Assembly: GCA_002394025.1 (NCBI GenBank) | Contig: DGSV01000045.1 | Location: 1-9,216 of the forward strand | Direction: 5' to 3' | Origin: Bacteroidales bacterium UBA4353 | GTDB taxonomy: Bacteria > Bacteroidota > Bacteroidia > Bacteroidales > Paludibacteraceae | Length of the DNA stretch: 9,216 nucleotides | Shown here: in pieces, positions 1 to 6,245 of the stretch | Numbering within the stretch: the stretch's first letter is position 1 | How the letters are laid out: each line of letters begins with the position of its first letter | Program-made: the position numbers and the translations under genes | The notes under the pieces: model-generated | What the model was told of the DNA's origin: nothing | Seen by the model: the letters and a program-made list of their open reading frames with translations, nothing else | The model's database searches: none

Positions 1-424
1 CTTGTATCTGCTCGGCATGAAGGTCCATGGTCATAACCCTGTCAACACCAGCCACAGTAAGCATATCGGCAACGAGCTTTGCAGCAATCGCAACACGTGG
101 CTTATCTTTGCGGTCCTGACGTGCCCAACCGAAATAAGGTATCACGGCTGCTACCTTATATGCCGATGCCCGGCGGGCAGCATCAACCATAAGCAACAAT
201 TCCATTAAATTGTCAGAATTGGGAAAAGTTGACTGAACAAGATATACATACTGACCACGAACCGATTCCTCATACGATACGGTGAACTCACCATCGGAAA
301 AACGCTCGTAATTAATCTGTCCCAAAGGACGATTCAAAGCACGACAAATCTTTTCTGCCAAATAGACACTTTTAGTGCCTGAAAACACTTTGAAATTATC
401 CGCGGAAGGGTTGTGTATAGCCAT
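1..424 (-). CDS. prs: Ribose-phosphate pyrophosphokinase (PRPP synthetase), N-terminal part
   Basis: This cytosolic enzyme makes PRPP from ribose 5-phosphate and ATP, the precursor for purine, pyrimidine, histidine, tryptophan and NAD synthesis. Reading leftward from the ATG at 424-422 gives 141 residues before the window edge, a little under half of the usual roughly 310-residue protein. Visible family signatures are FSDGE (residues 42-46), PYFGWARQDRKDKPR (96-110), which is the nucleotide-binding/catalytic flexible loop, and DLHAEQIQ at the truncated end (134-141), whose His belongs to the metal/ATP site. No in-frame stop interrupts it. The start fits the usual family N-terminus and lies about 40 bp downstream of a candidate promoter; the leader is A/T-rich without a Shine-Dalgarno site, as is usual in Bacteroidetes. 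It is transcribed divergently from the sigma-54-type activator. The truncation is only the window boundary. Identification is secure from the motifs. Confidence 0.96.
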   Translation of the reverse strand, partial: MAIHNPSADNFKVFSGTKSVYLAEKICRALNRPLGQINYERFSDGEFTVSYEESVRGQYVYLVQSTFPNSDNLMELLLMVDAARRASAYKVAAVIPYFGWARQDRKDKPRVAIAAKLVADMLTVAGVDRVMTMDLHAEQIQ

Positions 425-463
425 AGCAAAAAAAAGAAATAAGAGAACATCTTTTTGACAATG

Positions 464-471
464 CAAAATTA
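464..471 (-). promoter_or_regulatory. Candidate prs promoter (-7 box TAATTTTG)
   Basis: On the minus strand the sequence reads TTTTCGTAATTTTGCATTG, containing an exact TAnnTTTG, the Bacteroidetes primary sigma factor -7 element. It lies about 40 bp before the prs start codon. The -33 region, about 19 bp further upstream, is only a weak match (GTTC rather than TTTG). The position and the shared TTCGTAA context with other promoters in this window support the call. Confidence 0.6.
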
Positions 472-524
472 CGAAAATTTTCTGACCTATGAACGATGTA
501 AGAATAATAAAACATAGTTTTTTG

Positions 525-541
525 ACTGACAATTTGTCAGT
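525..541. promoter_or_regulatory. 17-bp palindrome, candidate operator
   Basis: ACTGACAA and TTGTCAGT are perfect 8-bp inverted repeats around a single T at 533. The right half contains most of the putative -33 element (TTTG, 533-536) of the activator promoter, so a protein bound here should block or alter that promoter. The site is also about 55 bp upstream of the divergent prs -7 box. The symmetry is directly visible; the operator role and any bound protein are inference. It is not followed by a T-run and lies between two divergent starts, so a terminator is unlikely. Confidence 0.45.
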
Positions 542-563
542 TCACGGAAATTCGCTAACTTTG
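533..563 (+). promoter_or_regulatory. Promoter of the sigma-54-type activator gene
   Basis: TTTG at 533-536 is followed after 19 bp by TAACTTTG at 556-563, a close match to the Bacteroidetes consensus of a -33 TTTG, a 19-21 bp spacer and a -7 TAnnTTTG. The start codon at 597 lies 34 bp past the -7 box, which allows a short leader. It has the best -33/-7 pair in the window. The -33 part is buried in a palindrome. Confidence 0.75.
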
Positions 564-596
564 CAATGAGCAATAACGCTTACTTTTTATCTAAAT

Positions 597-1871
597 ATGT
601 TATCATTATCCGATATTCAGCAGATCAAAAACCGCTTTGGCATAGTAGGCAACAATGCTGCGCTGCTGCGCGCAATAGATATTGCACATCAGGTGGCTCC
701 CACCGATTTGTCGGTTCTTATCACCGGAGAGAGCGGTGTGGGAAAGGAGCATTTCCCAAAAATCATTCATGCATACAGCAGTCGCAAACACGGTCCATAC
801 TTCGCCGTTAACTGCGGCGCAATCCCCGAAGGCACCATAGATAGCGAACTCTTCGGACATGAGAAAGGCTCGTTCACAGACGCCAAATCAGAGCATAAAG
901 GCTATTTTGAGACCGCTGACGGCGGCACACTATTCCTCGACGAAGTCGGTGAACTACCACTCAGCACACAGGTCAGATTACTGCGAGTGCTGGAGACAGG
1001 AGAGTTCCTGCGAGTTGGTGCCAGCAAACCTCTGAAAACCAACGTTCGGGTCGTGGCTGCAACCAATATGCACCTACGAGAAGCGATAGCACGGGGAAGA
1101 TTCCGAGAAGACCTGTACTACCGACTCAATACCATACCCATACAACTACCACCGCTACGCGAACGTAAGGACGACATACCACTGCTATTCCGCAAATTCG
1201 CTTCGGACTTCGCCGAAAGAAGTAATATGCCACCTATACGACTCACACCAACGGCAGCGGAAAAAATCAAAGAAGCATACTGGCCGGGAAATATACGACA
1301 ACTCAAAAACATGGCGGAACTAATATCTGTTATGGAACAGGAACGCGATATCACACCCGAAATTCTTGCCGCATATCTTCCTCAGGCAGAGCAATATACA
1401 CCCATGGTGGTCAATGACAGCCAAGCATCGTCATTCTCCGATCGGGAATTGCTATTAAAATTCATATTTGAACTGCGCCAAGAACTTGAACAACTCAAGA
1501 ACACCGTGCAGGAAATGAGAGCCGGATACAAACACAATGATTATATCGACGACCACGAAAGAGCAATAGCAAAAATCGCTGCGCCTGAACAATATAATAA
1601 TACGCCCGCGAATAGTGAACAACCTACGGTTATCATGCCTCATACACACAATGCCAAACACCAGCAGTATCAGGACATTGACAGCGACGAAATACTATCA
1701 GCGGAAGAAATACGAGAAGAACTCGCCAACAAAACCATAAAAGATGTAGAGCGGGATATGATAGAACTGGCACTGCGCAGAAACGGCAACAAGAGAGCTG
1801 CCACTGCCAAAGAACTCGGTTATTCAGAAAGAACACTGTATCGCAAAATCAAAGAATATAATATCCAATAA
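597..1871 (+). CDS. Sigma-54-type AAA+ transcriptional activator with Fis-type HTH, no receiver domain
   Basis: This is a bacterial enhancer-binding protein expected to use ATP to open promoters held by sigma-54 RNA polymerase. Its 424 residues start almost directly with the AAA+ domain. Visible elements are Walker A GESGVGKE (44-51), the sigma-54-contacting loop GSFTDA (91-96, usually GAFTGA), Walker B LFLDE (D115, E116), sensor I in VVAATN (N157), the arginine-finger region GRFREDLYYRL (R170, R176) and sensor II WPGNIRQL (229-236). A linker of about 115 residues follows, with a probable short coiled coil at 284-308. The C-terminus, about 380-424, is a Fis-type helix-turn-helix (AATAKELGYSERTLYRKIK). 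No receiver, GAF or PAS domain is present, so activity is probably set by expression level, by a partner or through the linker. The ATG at 597 is supported by the promoter ending at 563. The loop substitution G to D is the oddity. The next gene runs in the same direction but 118 bp away. Confidence 0.93.
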   Translation: MLSLSDIQQIKNRFGIVGNNAALLRAIDIAHQVAPTDLSVLITGESGVGKEHFPKIIHAYSSRKHGPYFAVNCGAIPEGTIDSELFGHEKGSFTDAKSEHKGYFETADGGTLFLDEVGELPLSTQVRLLRVLETGEFLRVGASKPLKTNVRVVAATNMHLREAIARGRFREDLYYRLNTIPIQLPPLRERKDDIPLLFRKFASDFAERSNMPPIRLTPTAAEKIKEAYWPGNIRQLKNMAELISVMEQERDITPEILAAYLPQAEQYTPMVVNDSQASSFSDRELLLKFIFELRQELEQLKNTVQEMRAGYKHNDYIDDHERAIAKIAAPEQYNNTPANSEQPTVIMPHTHNAKHQQYQDIDSDEILSAEEIREELANKTIKDVERDMIELALRRNGNKRAATAKELGYSERTLYRKIKEYNIQ

Positions 1872-1960
1872 AACAACGCAAAATTACGTTAACAACATAA
1901 TGTGCAAAAATAAACCGCAATAGCGTCAAATTTTACACCTTTACTACAAAAATAATTGTG

Positions 1961-1968
1961 TAAATTTG
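1961..1968 (+). promoter_or_regulatory. Candidate promoter of the secreted-protein gene (-7 box TAAATTTG)
   Basis: TAAATTTG followed by CATTG is an exact TAnnTTTG element lying 21 bp before the ATG at 1990. The -33 region (around CTTTAC, 1939-1944) is poor and closer than ideal. The gap 1872-1989 otherwise holds only A/T-rich sequence; I see no strong terminator after the activator gene, so read-through transcription is also possible. No GG-N10-GC sigma-54 promoter was seen here. Confidence 0.5.
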
Positions 1969-1989
1969 CATTGAAAACCAAAATACAAT

Positions 1990-4900
1990 ATGAAAAACAA
2001 TTTTCGTACTCTTTTGACAACGTGCCTCATCCTCATAACCACGATGATGACGGCGCAAACAGTAACGTTTACCGCAGCGGAAATAGTAGCCGGAAGCACT
2101 AAAAACGGCGTAACGGTCAGCGTCAATGCCGTTTCCACTTCCAACAAGCAGATATGCAAGGAAGGTTCCACAGCCGTCAAGGTTGATTGCGCCAACGTCA
2201 GCAGTTCCGCCGACTCCTCGCCCGATACGAAAAACATTCAGATTTCTACCTCAACGGGAGAAATTACGGGTATCGACATCCACGGAGCCAGTAACAACAG
2301 CGGCGTATCAAAAGGTTGCATAATCACGTGGACATCAGCTACTCCCGACAACAACAACGTTGGCTCATCGGCGGAACTGTCGTTCCCCGGCAATGCCGAC
2401 AACTGCACTGGCAATGTCGTGAGTCCAAGCATACCGGCAGGTACCAAGTCCTTGCGCCTCTATCGCCGAATAAAGATGCAGGGCAATGCCTTGGGCAGCG
2501 GTTCCAACTTCCCCTCGTCAGGAGCTAACACATACAACATAGCAGACATTACCGTTTACCTCAACGGCAGTACACCTGACCCATCGGGAGACCCAAGTGG
2601 TGACCCGTCAGGTGACCCAAGCGGTGACCCGTCAGGAGACCCAAGCGGTGACCCATCGGGAGACCCAAGTGGTGACCCGTCAGGTGACCCAAGCGGTGAC
2701 CCAAGCGGTGACCCGTCGGGAGACCCGTCAGGAGACCCGTCAGGAGACCCGTCAGGAGACCCGTCAGGAGACCCGTCGGGAGACCCAAGTGGTGACCCGT
2801 CAGGAGACCCAAGCGGTGACCCGCAACCGGTGCCTGCAACAGACCTCACGCTGCACATACCGGGCATTTACGACTACTCAACACTCGGAGGTGGTTATGG
2901 AGCGGAACTAACTACATACCAAGGACGAAAATACGAAACATATTATTTCCTCAAAGTCAGCAGCAAAATAATGGTATCCACAAAGCCCTGCTCAGGCGAA
3001 GGCTATACCGTAACAAGTGGCAACTGCACAGGTACTTATTTTGAGGCAATAGACGGTTGGTTCAAAGGAGACATAAATAGTGCCGAGGGCTCCGACTGCT
3101 CACGCGAACAAGCTCCGGCAAGTCAAATGTTCGACGCCTCATCCGGCGACGTGAAGATTTATAATAACAAAGAAGCAAACTTCCACGTTAAAGGGTATGA
3201 CCAATTCTGCATCGTGGGTCGTGACAATAATGCCACCGAAAGCAAAGGTAAATATCTTGAGGTTTACATTGACGGTGTCAAGCAGTCTATGACCCTTGCT
3301 AATACCGCCACGGTGCGCACATTCAATATGTCTGCCGGAGAACACGTCATCAAAGTCAAAGGCGTGGGCAGCAGCAACAACTACTTCTACGCATTCGCTC
3401 TTCGCGAGGCAGACGTACCGTCAGTGAAATACGTCAAAGGTAACGACACTACACAAGTCGTAGAACAAGGTCACCAGCTACAGCCCATCATCTACTCCAT
3501 GCGTAATACCGGAACTTTCGAACTTGATTGGGATGGCGCTGAAGGCACGGGAGCAACAATAAGCGTCAACGCCACAGGTGACACATGTACCCTATCAGGC
3601 ATCATCACAGCACCGGTAGGCATGTACACATATCGCATCTATGCCTCAAAGAACGGACAACGCATTGATTATAAACAAGGAAAATTCTATGTAGCCACTC
3701 CGTCGCCACAACTCACTCCTGCGGATAATATGGAGCAGGCGCTAAAAGCCGGAATGAGCATAACACCGATGGTATTCGACATTGCTGATGCTGCGGGAGC
3801 CACGGTCACCGGTCTGCCTGATGGTGTTTCATACACCTATGCCAACGGCACGCTGACAATATCAGGTACGGTAGGCACACAAAGTTCATATCCAGCACGT
3901 TACACCTATACCGTTACCGTAACGCCACTTGAGGGATACACCGGAGCACCGGTAACAGCATCAGGAACAATAACAATCATTGACCCCAATGCCAAGTCAA
4001 TCCTCTATCTTTATAAGACTAACTACCAAAGCCTCGTATATAGCACTATAGAGGGTGCCGGCTACGGATTGGTACCTCAGAAGCAGGCATCGGCAGCGCA
4101 ACCGACTTCGGCTTACGCATCATACGACGGAATAATAATATCAGAAGACGTTGACGCTAATAATGCCGAAATCATTAATATAATCAAAACCGTCAACCTG
4201 CCAATCCTCAACATGAGCGCATATAGCTACCTGCCCAACCGTCTGTCATGGGGTACAAATGCCAACAATGGTGACGCCACAAACACCGCCATTAAAGTCA
4301 TGCAACCCACACACCCCATATTCAACGGATTGACAGGAAACAGCATCAATATCTTAAGCGAAGTCGAAAGTCGTGGCATACAACCGGCCGACATCAACCT
4401 TGCCGGAACTATATGTCTCGCCACGGCACCTAAACGCAACGTCGAAGGCAACGGAACTGCAATTCATGAAGTGCAACCAAACCTGAGAGGCACGGGAATC
4501 ACACAACGCTACATATTCATCGGACTCTCAGCACGCAGTTACAATAAAATAAATAACAACGGCAAGAAACTGCTGCTCAACATCATGAGCTATATCATGG
4601 GCACATCATCGGCCAGCACGGTAACACTACCTAACCTGCAAATCAATACATTCTCTATCAATGGGCGCAATGCCTATATTGATCAAGCCAATAACCGCAT
4701 CAGCATTGAATTCCCCGCAGGCACCGACCTTCATGCCCTCGAACCTTTCATCATACTCGCCGATGCCCAAAAGACTTTCGTGAATCCTGACAACAACGCA
4801 GCGGTGGACTTCACCAATTCCTATGCGGTACCTGTCGAATATACCGTTACGGACATGATTAACACTCGTGTGTATCAAGTTGTTGTAACGGCTCCCACGG

Positions 4901-5100
4901 CATTGCGCGACGTCAATGACGCCGACGGTATCTGGTACGACGGCATAACAATCCACAATGACAGCCACATCATGGCATATCTTTACAACGCTGCCGGACA
5001 ACGCATTGCAGTATTCAACAGCGATCACGACATGACGGCATATCCACGCGGTATATATATGATAGCAACCGCAAACGCAAGCCTCAAAATAGTTCGTTAA
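1990..5100 (+). CDS. Large modular secreted protein with DPSG-repeat linker and T9SS-like C-terminal domain
   Basis: I do not recognise a named family for this 1036-residue protein. A signal peptide is clear (residues 1-22, hydrophobic LLTTCLILITT, likely cleavage near TAQ). Residues 23-196 look like a beta-rich domain with four cysteines. Residues 197-276 are 20 DPSG units. Residues about 284-476 form a second beta-rich, carbohydrate-binding-like domain with four cysteines, ending YFYAFALREAD. Two Ig-like segments follow (about 477-570 and 572-668; the second has GLPDGVSYTYANGTLTISG). Residues about 670-875 (SILYLYK, DGIIISEDV, LPILNMSAY, HPIFNGL) resemble a ThuA/glutamine-amidotransferase-like fold without an obvious catalytic triad. 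Another Ig-like segment (about 876-968, LQINTFSINGRNAYID) and a C-terminal domain (about 970-1036, LYNAAGQRIAVF ... RGIYMIATANASLKIVR) complete it. The tail resembles type A type IX secretion sorting domains, so surface display or release is likely. From memory, similar accessory modules accompany secreted pectate-lyase-type proteins of Bacteroidales; polysaccharide or surface binding is a guess. A strong terminator follows. Confidence 0.8.
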   Translation: MKNNFRTLLTTCLILITTMMTAQTVTFTAAEIVAGSTKNGVTVSVNAVSTSNKQICKEGSTAVKVDCANVSSSADSSPDTKNIQISTSTGEITGIDIHGASNNSGVSKGCIITWTSATPDNNNVGSSAELSFPGNADNCTGNVVSPSIPAGTKSLRLYRRIKMQGNALGSGSNFPSSGANTYNIADITVYLNGSTPDPSGDPSGDPSGDPSGDPSGDPSGDPSGDPSGDPSGDPSGDPSGDPSGDPSGDPSGDPSGDPSGDPSGDPSGDPSGDPSGDPQPVPATDLTLHIPGIYDYSTLGGGYGAELTTYQGRKYETYYFLKVSSKIMVSTKPCSGEGYTVTSGNCTGTYFEAIDGWFKGDINSAEGSDCSREQAPASQMFDASSGDVKIYNNKEANFHVKGYDQFCIVGRDNNATESKGKYLEVYIDGVKQSMTLANTATVRTFNMSAGEHVIKVKGVGSSNNYFYAFALREADVPSVKYVKGNDTTQVVEQGHQLQPIIYSMRNTGTFELDWDGAEGTGATISVNATGDTCTLSGIITAPVGMYTYRIYASKNGQRIDYKQGKFYVATPSPQLTPADNMEQALKAGMSITPMVFDIADAAGATVTGLPDGVSYTYANGTLTISGTVGTQSSYPARYTYTVTVTPLEGYTGAPVTASGTITIIDPNAKSILYLYKTNYQSLVYSTIEGAGYGLVPQKQASAAQPTSAYASYDGIIISEDVDANNAEIINIIKTVNLPILNMSAYSYLPNRLSWGTNANNGDATNTAIKVMQPTHPIFNGLTGNSINILSEVESRGIQPADINLAGTICLATAPKRNVEGNGTAIHEVQPNLRGTGITQRYIFIGLSARSYNKINNNGKKLLLNIMSYIMGTSSASTVTLPNLQINTFSINGRNAYIDQANNRISIEFPAGTDLHALEPFIILADAQKTFVNPDNNAAVDFTNSYAVPVEYTVTDMINTRVYQVVVTAPTALRDVNDADGIWYDGITIHNDSHIMAYLYNAAGQRIAVFNSDHDMTAYPRGIYMIATANASLKIVR
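2578..2817 (+). repeat. Tandem repeat, 20 x 12 bp encoding (DPSG)20
   Basis: Twenty consecutive 12-bp units each encode Asp-Pro-Ser-Gly without any amino acid exception, forming an extended acidic Pro/Gly-rich linker between two beta-rich domains of the secreted protein. Units differ at synonymous positions: serine is TCN in 12 units and AGY in 8. The first four units (2578-2625) recur exactly as units 7-10 (2650-2697), and units 13-16 (2722-2769) are four identical copies, which are signs of unequal exchange or slippage. Unit length is a multiple of three, so copy-number changes shorten or lengthen the linker without a frameshift. Confidence 0.97.
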
Positions 5101-5122
5101 TAACAACCATACACATACCTAT

Positions 5123-5161
5123 AACAATCAGCGCCGAGGGTGACCCTCGGCGCTGATTGTT
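5123..5161. terminator. Strong hairpin terminator, probably bidirectional
   Basis: Two perfectly complementary 18-base arms (5123-5140 and 5144-5161; core CAGCGCCGAGGG paired with CCCTCGGCGCTG) enclose a TGA loop. The hairpin begins 22 bp after the stop of the secreted-protein gene and is followed by TTATTAATC, a modest T-rich tail. On the minus strand it lies about 57 bp beyond the stop of the convergent WG-repeat gene, so it can separate both transcripts. Confidence 0.85.
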
Positions 5162-5190
5162 TATTAATCAATGTTCAACTCAAACCACAC

Positions 5191-5209
5191 TAACCACTGA
5201 CTGTGGTTA
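5191..5209 (-). terminator. Small hairpin after the WG-repeat gene
   Basis: TAACCAC (5191-5197) and GTGGTTA (5203-5209) form a 7-bp stem with a 5-base loop, 8 bases after the stop codon of the minus-strand gene. No long T-run follows in the minus direction, so it may stabilise the 3' end or assist the larger hairpin rather than terminate alone. Confidence 0.35.
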
Positions 5210-5217
5210 ATATGATG

Positions 5218-6138
5218 TCAGTCCTTAATCTGCTGGAGTACGTTGCCTTTGCTATCAATAAGCACGTCGGACGAAGACCAATATCCACTCACACCGGCAC
5301 GGAACACGGTAGGCGTAACTCCTTGTATGTTAGTGTAGATAGGTTTAGTAATAAAACGCCCGCTCTTATCCATCAAACCATAATTGTTATTCACGCGATA
5401 AGCCATATAGTCCTCATTAAGGACCTGCGAATTTTCCGGCAAACCTGTCTGAACATTGATAAAAGTCTTGCTATATTCCAACCTCTCAATCTCATCAATA
5501 AGATTGTCATGGAGCAGATTGCCATTATAGTCATACATTTTTTTGAATTCGCCATTATTCATTACAATGACATGATCTTTAAACGTTTCTATGTCATCAT
5601 ACTCAGGTTTTATCAGCCAATTACCCAGTGTGTCAATAACTCCTAAACGTTGATGCTCCTTATCAATTTTATAGGACACAAGGCAATGCCCGTTACTGAA
5701 TATGAAATCTGACAACCTATTGCCTTTGAATGGGTATTTGAAGTCTATCACCACCTCGCCTTTGGTATTGATAAATCCTATCATACCATATTTTTCCACT
5801 GCGGCAAGACCATTACCATATACCCATGCGCGGCGGTACGTAGCAGGCACTACCACCTTGCCGGTGTTCAAATTCACAACCCCACGCTTATTTTCCTGAG
5901 CGAAAATCGCAAGCGAATCACCATCAGCGCACTGAACCCAATCTACATCCAAGTCACCAACGAGAACCTTACCGGTTTGAGAATCAACAAGACTCATCTT
6001 GCCGTCTTCTATGACACGAGTTACGTTCTCACTTATTTCTTCCTTGTCGGCATACTTGTCACTATGGCGTTTCAAACCATAAACCACACCGGCAACAACC
6101 AATCCGAGAATAATAACAATAATAATAAATTTCTTCAT
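5218..6138 (-). CDS. Membrane-anchored WG-repeat protein
   Basis: This is a 306-residue protein of unknown molecular role. The N-terminus MKKFIIIVIILGLVVAGVVYGLKR is a single hydrophobic segment (about residues 4-22) followed by basic residues and no clear signal peptidase site, suggesting a signal anchor with the rest outside the cytoplasm. The body shows degenerate WG-type repeats: RGVVNLNTGKVVVPATY (85-101), YGMIGFINTKGEVVIDFKY (117-135), LGVIDTLGNWLIKPEY (165-180), YGLMDKSGRFITKPIY (253-268) and a weaker terminal unit (about 285-303). WG-repeat proteins are common in Bacteroidetes and are thought to bind ligands or proteins. The ATG at 6138-6136 is chosen over the upstream in-frame ATG at 6198 because the leader before it contains the -7 box at 6196-6203, which would overlap the longer start, and the hydrophobic anchor begins at once. 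It is convergent with the secreted-protein gene and divergent from dapA. Confidence 0.85.
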   Translation of the reverse strand: MKKFIIIVIILGLVVAGVVYGLKRHSDKYADKEEISENVTRVIEDGKMSLVDSQTGKVLVGDLDVDWVQCADGDSLAIFAQENKRGVVNLNTGKVVVPATYRRAWVYGNGLAAVEKYGMIGFINTKGEVVIDFKYPFKGNRLSDFIFSNGHCLVSYKIDKEHQRLGVIDTLGNWLIKPEYDDIETFKDHVIVMNNGEFKKMYDYNGNLLHDNLIDEIERLEYSKTFINVQTGLPENSQVLNEDYMAYRVNNNYGLMDKSGRFITKPIYTNIQGVTPTVFRAGVSGYWSSSDVLIDSKGNVLQQIKD

Positions 6139-6195
6139 AATAAAATAGTTTTTAAGTATTTGTATATTGTCGTTAGTTTCTGTTACAGACGATTT

Positions 6196-6203
6196 CAAAG
6201 GTA
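6196..6203 (-). promoter_or_regulatory. Candidate promoter of the WG-repeat gene (-7 box TACCTTTG)
   Basis: On the minus strand TTCGTACCTTTG contains an exact TAnnTTTG, 57 bp before the chosen start codon. The -33 region is a poor match. It forms one arm of an inverted repeat whose other arm is the dapA -7 box. Confidence 0.5.
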
Positions 6204-6216
6204 CGAATTTTTTTCG

Positions 6217-6224
6217 TAACTTTG
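6217..6224 (+). promoter_or_regulatory. Promoter of the dapA-dapB-lepB operon (-7 box TAACTTTG)
   Basis: TTTTCGTAACTTTGCAGC carries an exact TAnnTTTG; a TTTC at 6193-6196, 20 bp upstream, is a near -33 element. The dapA ATG at 6246 is 21 bp past the box, so the leader is short. An in-frame TTG at 6222 lies inside this box and upstream of any plausible transcription start, which excludes it as the dapA start codon. Confidence 0.7.
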
Positions 6225-6245
6225 CAGCGTAAAAAAGATATTTTT

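Larger units (their letters stand above)
6196..6224. repeat. 12-bp inverted repeat holding two divergent -7 boxes
   Basis: CAAAGGTACGAA (6196-6207) and TTCGTAACTTTG (6213-6224) are inverted repeats with one mismatch, separated by five T. Each arm contains one outward-facing TAnnTTTG element, for the WG-repeat gene (left) and for dapA (right). The arrangement is seen directly; competition between polymerases or a shared regulator is inference. Confidence 0.7.

Noticed and set aside
566..811. Open frame overlapping the activator start on the plus strand
   Set aside because: It begins 2 bp after the -7 box, lies in another frame of the AAA+ gene, and its peptide shows no domain; the 597 frame has the full AAA+ motifs.
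1872..1989. Sigma-54 (-24/-12) promoter for the secreted-protein gene
   Set aside because: No GG-N10-GC arrangement found; the bases 12 positions before the GC at 1968-1969 are TT.
2578..2817. Possible CRISPR array or intergenic satellite
   Set aside because: Units are 12 bp with no spacers, in frame within a coding sequence and preserved at the protein level.
2578..2817. Repeat as a Bacteroidetes O-glycosylation track
   Set aside because: The known motif needs Asp directly followed by Ser or Thr; here Asp is followed by Pro in every unit.
2556..2911. Long open frames in both directions through the DPSG repeat (GSPDGSPLG-, HRLGLLTG- and RQETQAVT-like peptides)
   Set aside because: A 12-bp repeat without stops is open in several frames; these are shadows of the repeat, with no start context or flanking domains.
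4627..5106. 159-codon minus-strand open frame at the end of the secreted-protein gene
   Set aside because: It is antisense to a well-supported C-terminal domain, has no recognisable motif, and would have to begin just beside the terminator without a promoter.
5203..5646. 147-codon plus-strand open frame opposite the WG-repeat gene
   Set aside because: The minus-strand frame shows clear WG repeats and a membrane anchor; the plus frame has no family features and starts within the hairpin after the WG gene.
6139..6198. Upstream ATG at 6198 for the WG-repeat protein, adding 20 residues
   Set aside because: It overlaps the -7 box, adds a polar stretch ahead of the hydrophobic anchor, and the MKK start at 6138 is typical of membrane-anchored proteins.
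6222..6245. Upstream TTG start for dapA adding eight residues
   Set aside because: The TTG lies within the -7 promoter box, before any plausible transcript start, and the family N-terminus fits the ATG at 6246.
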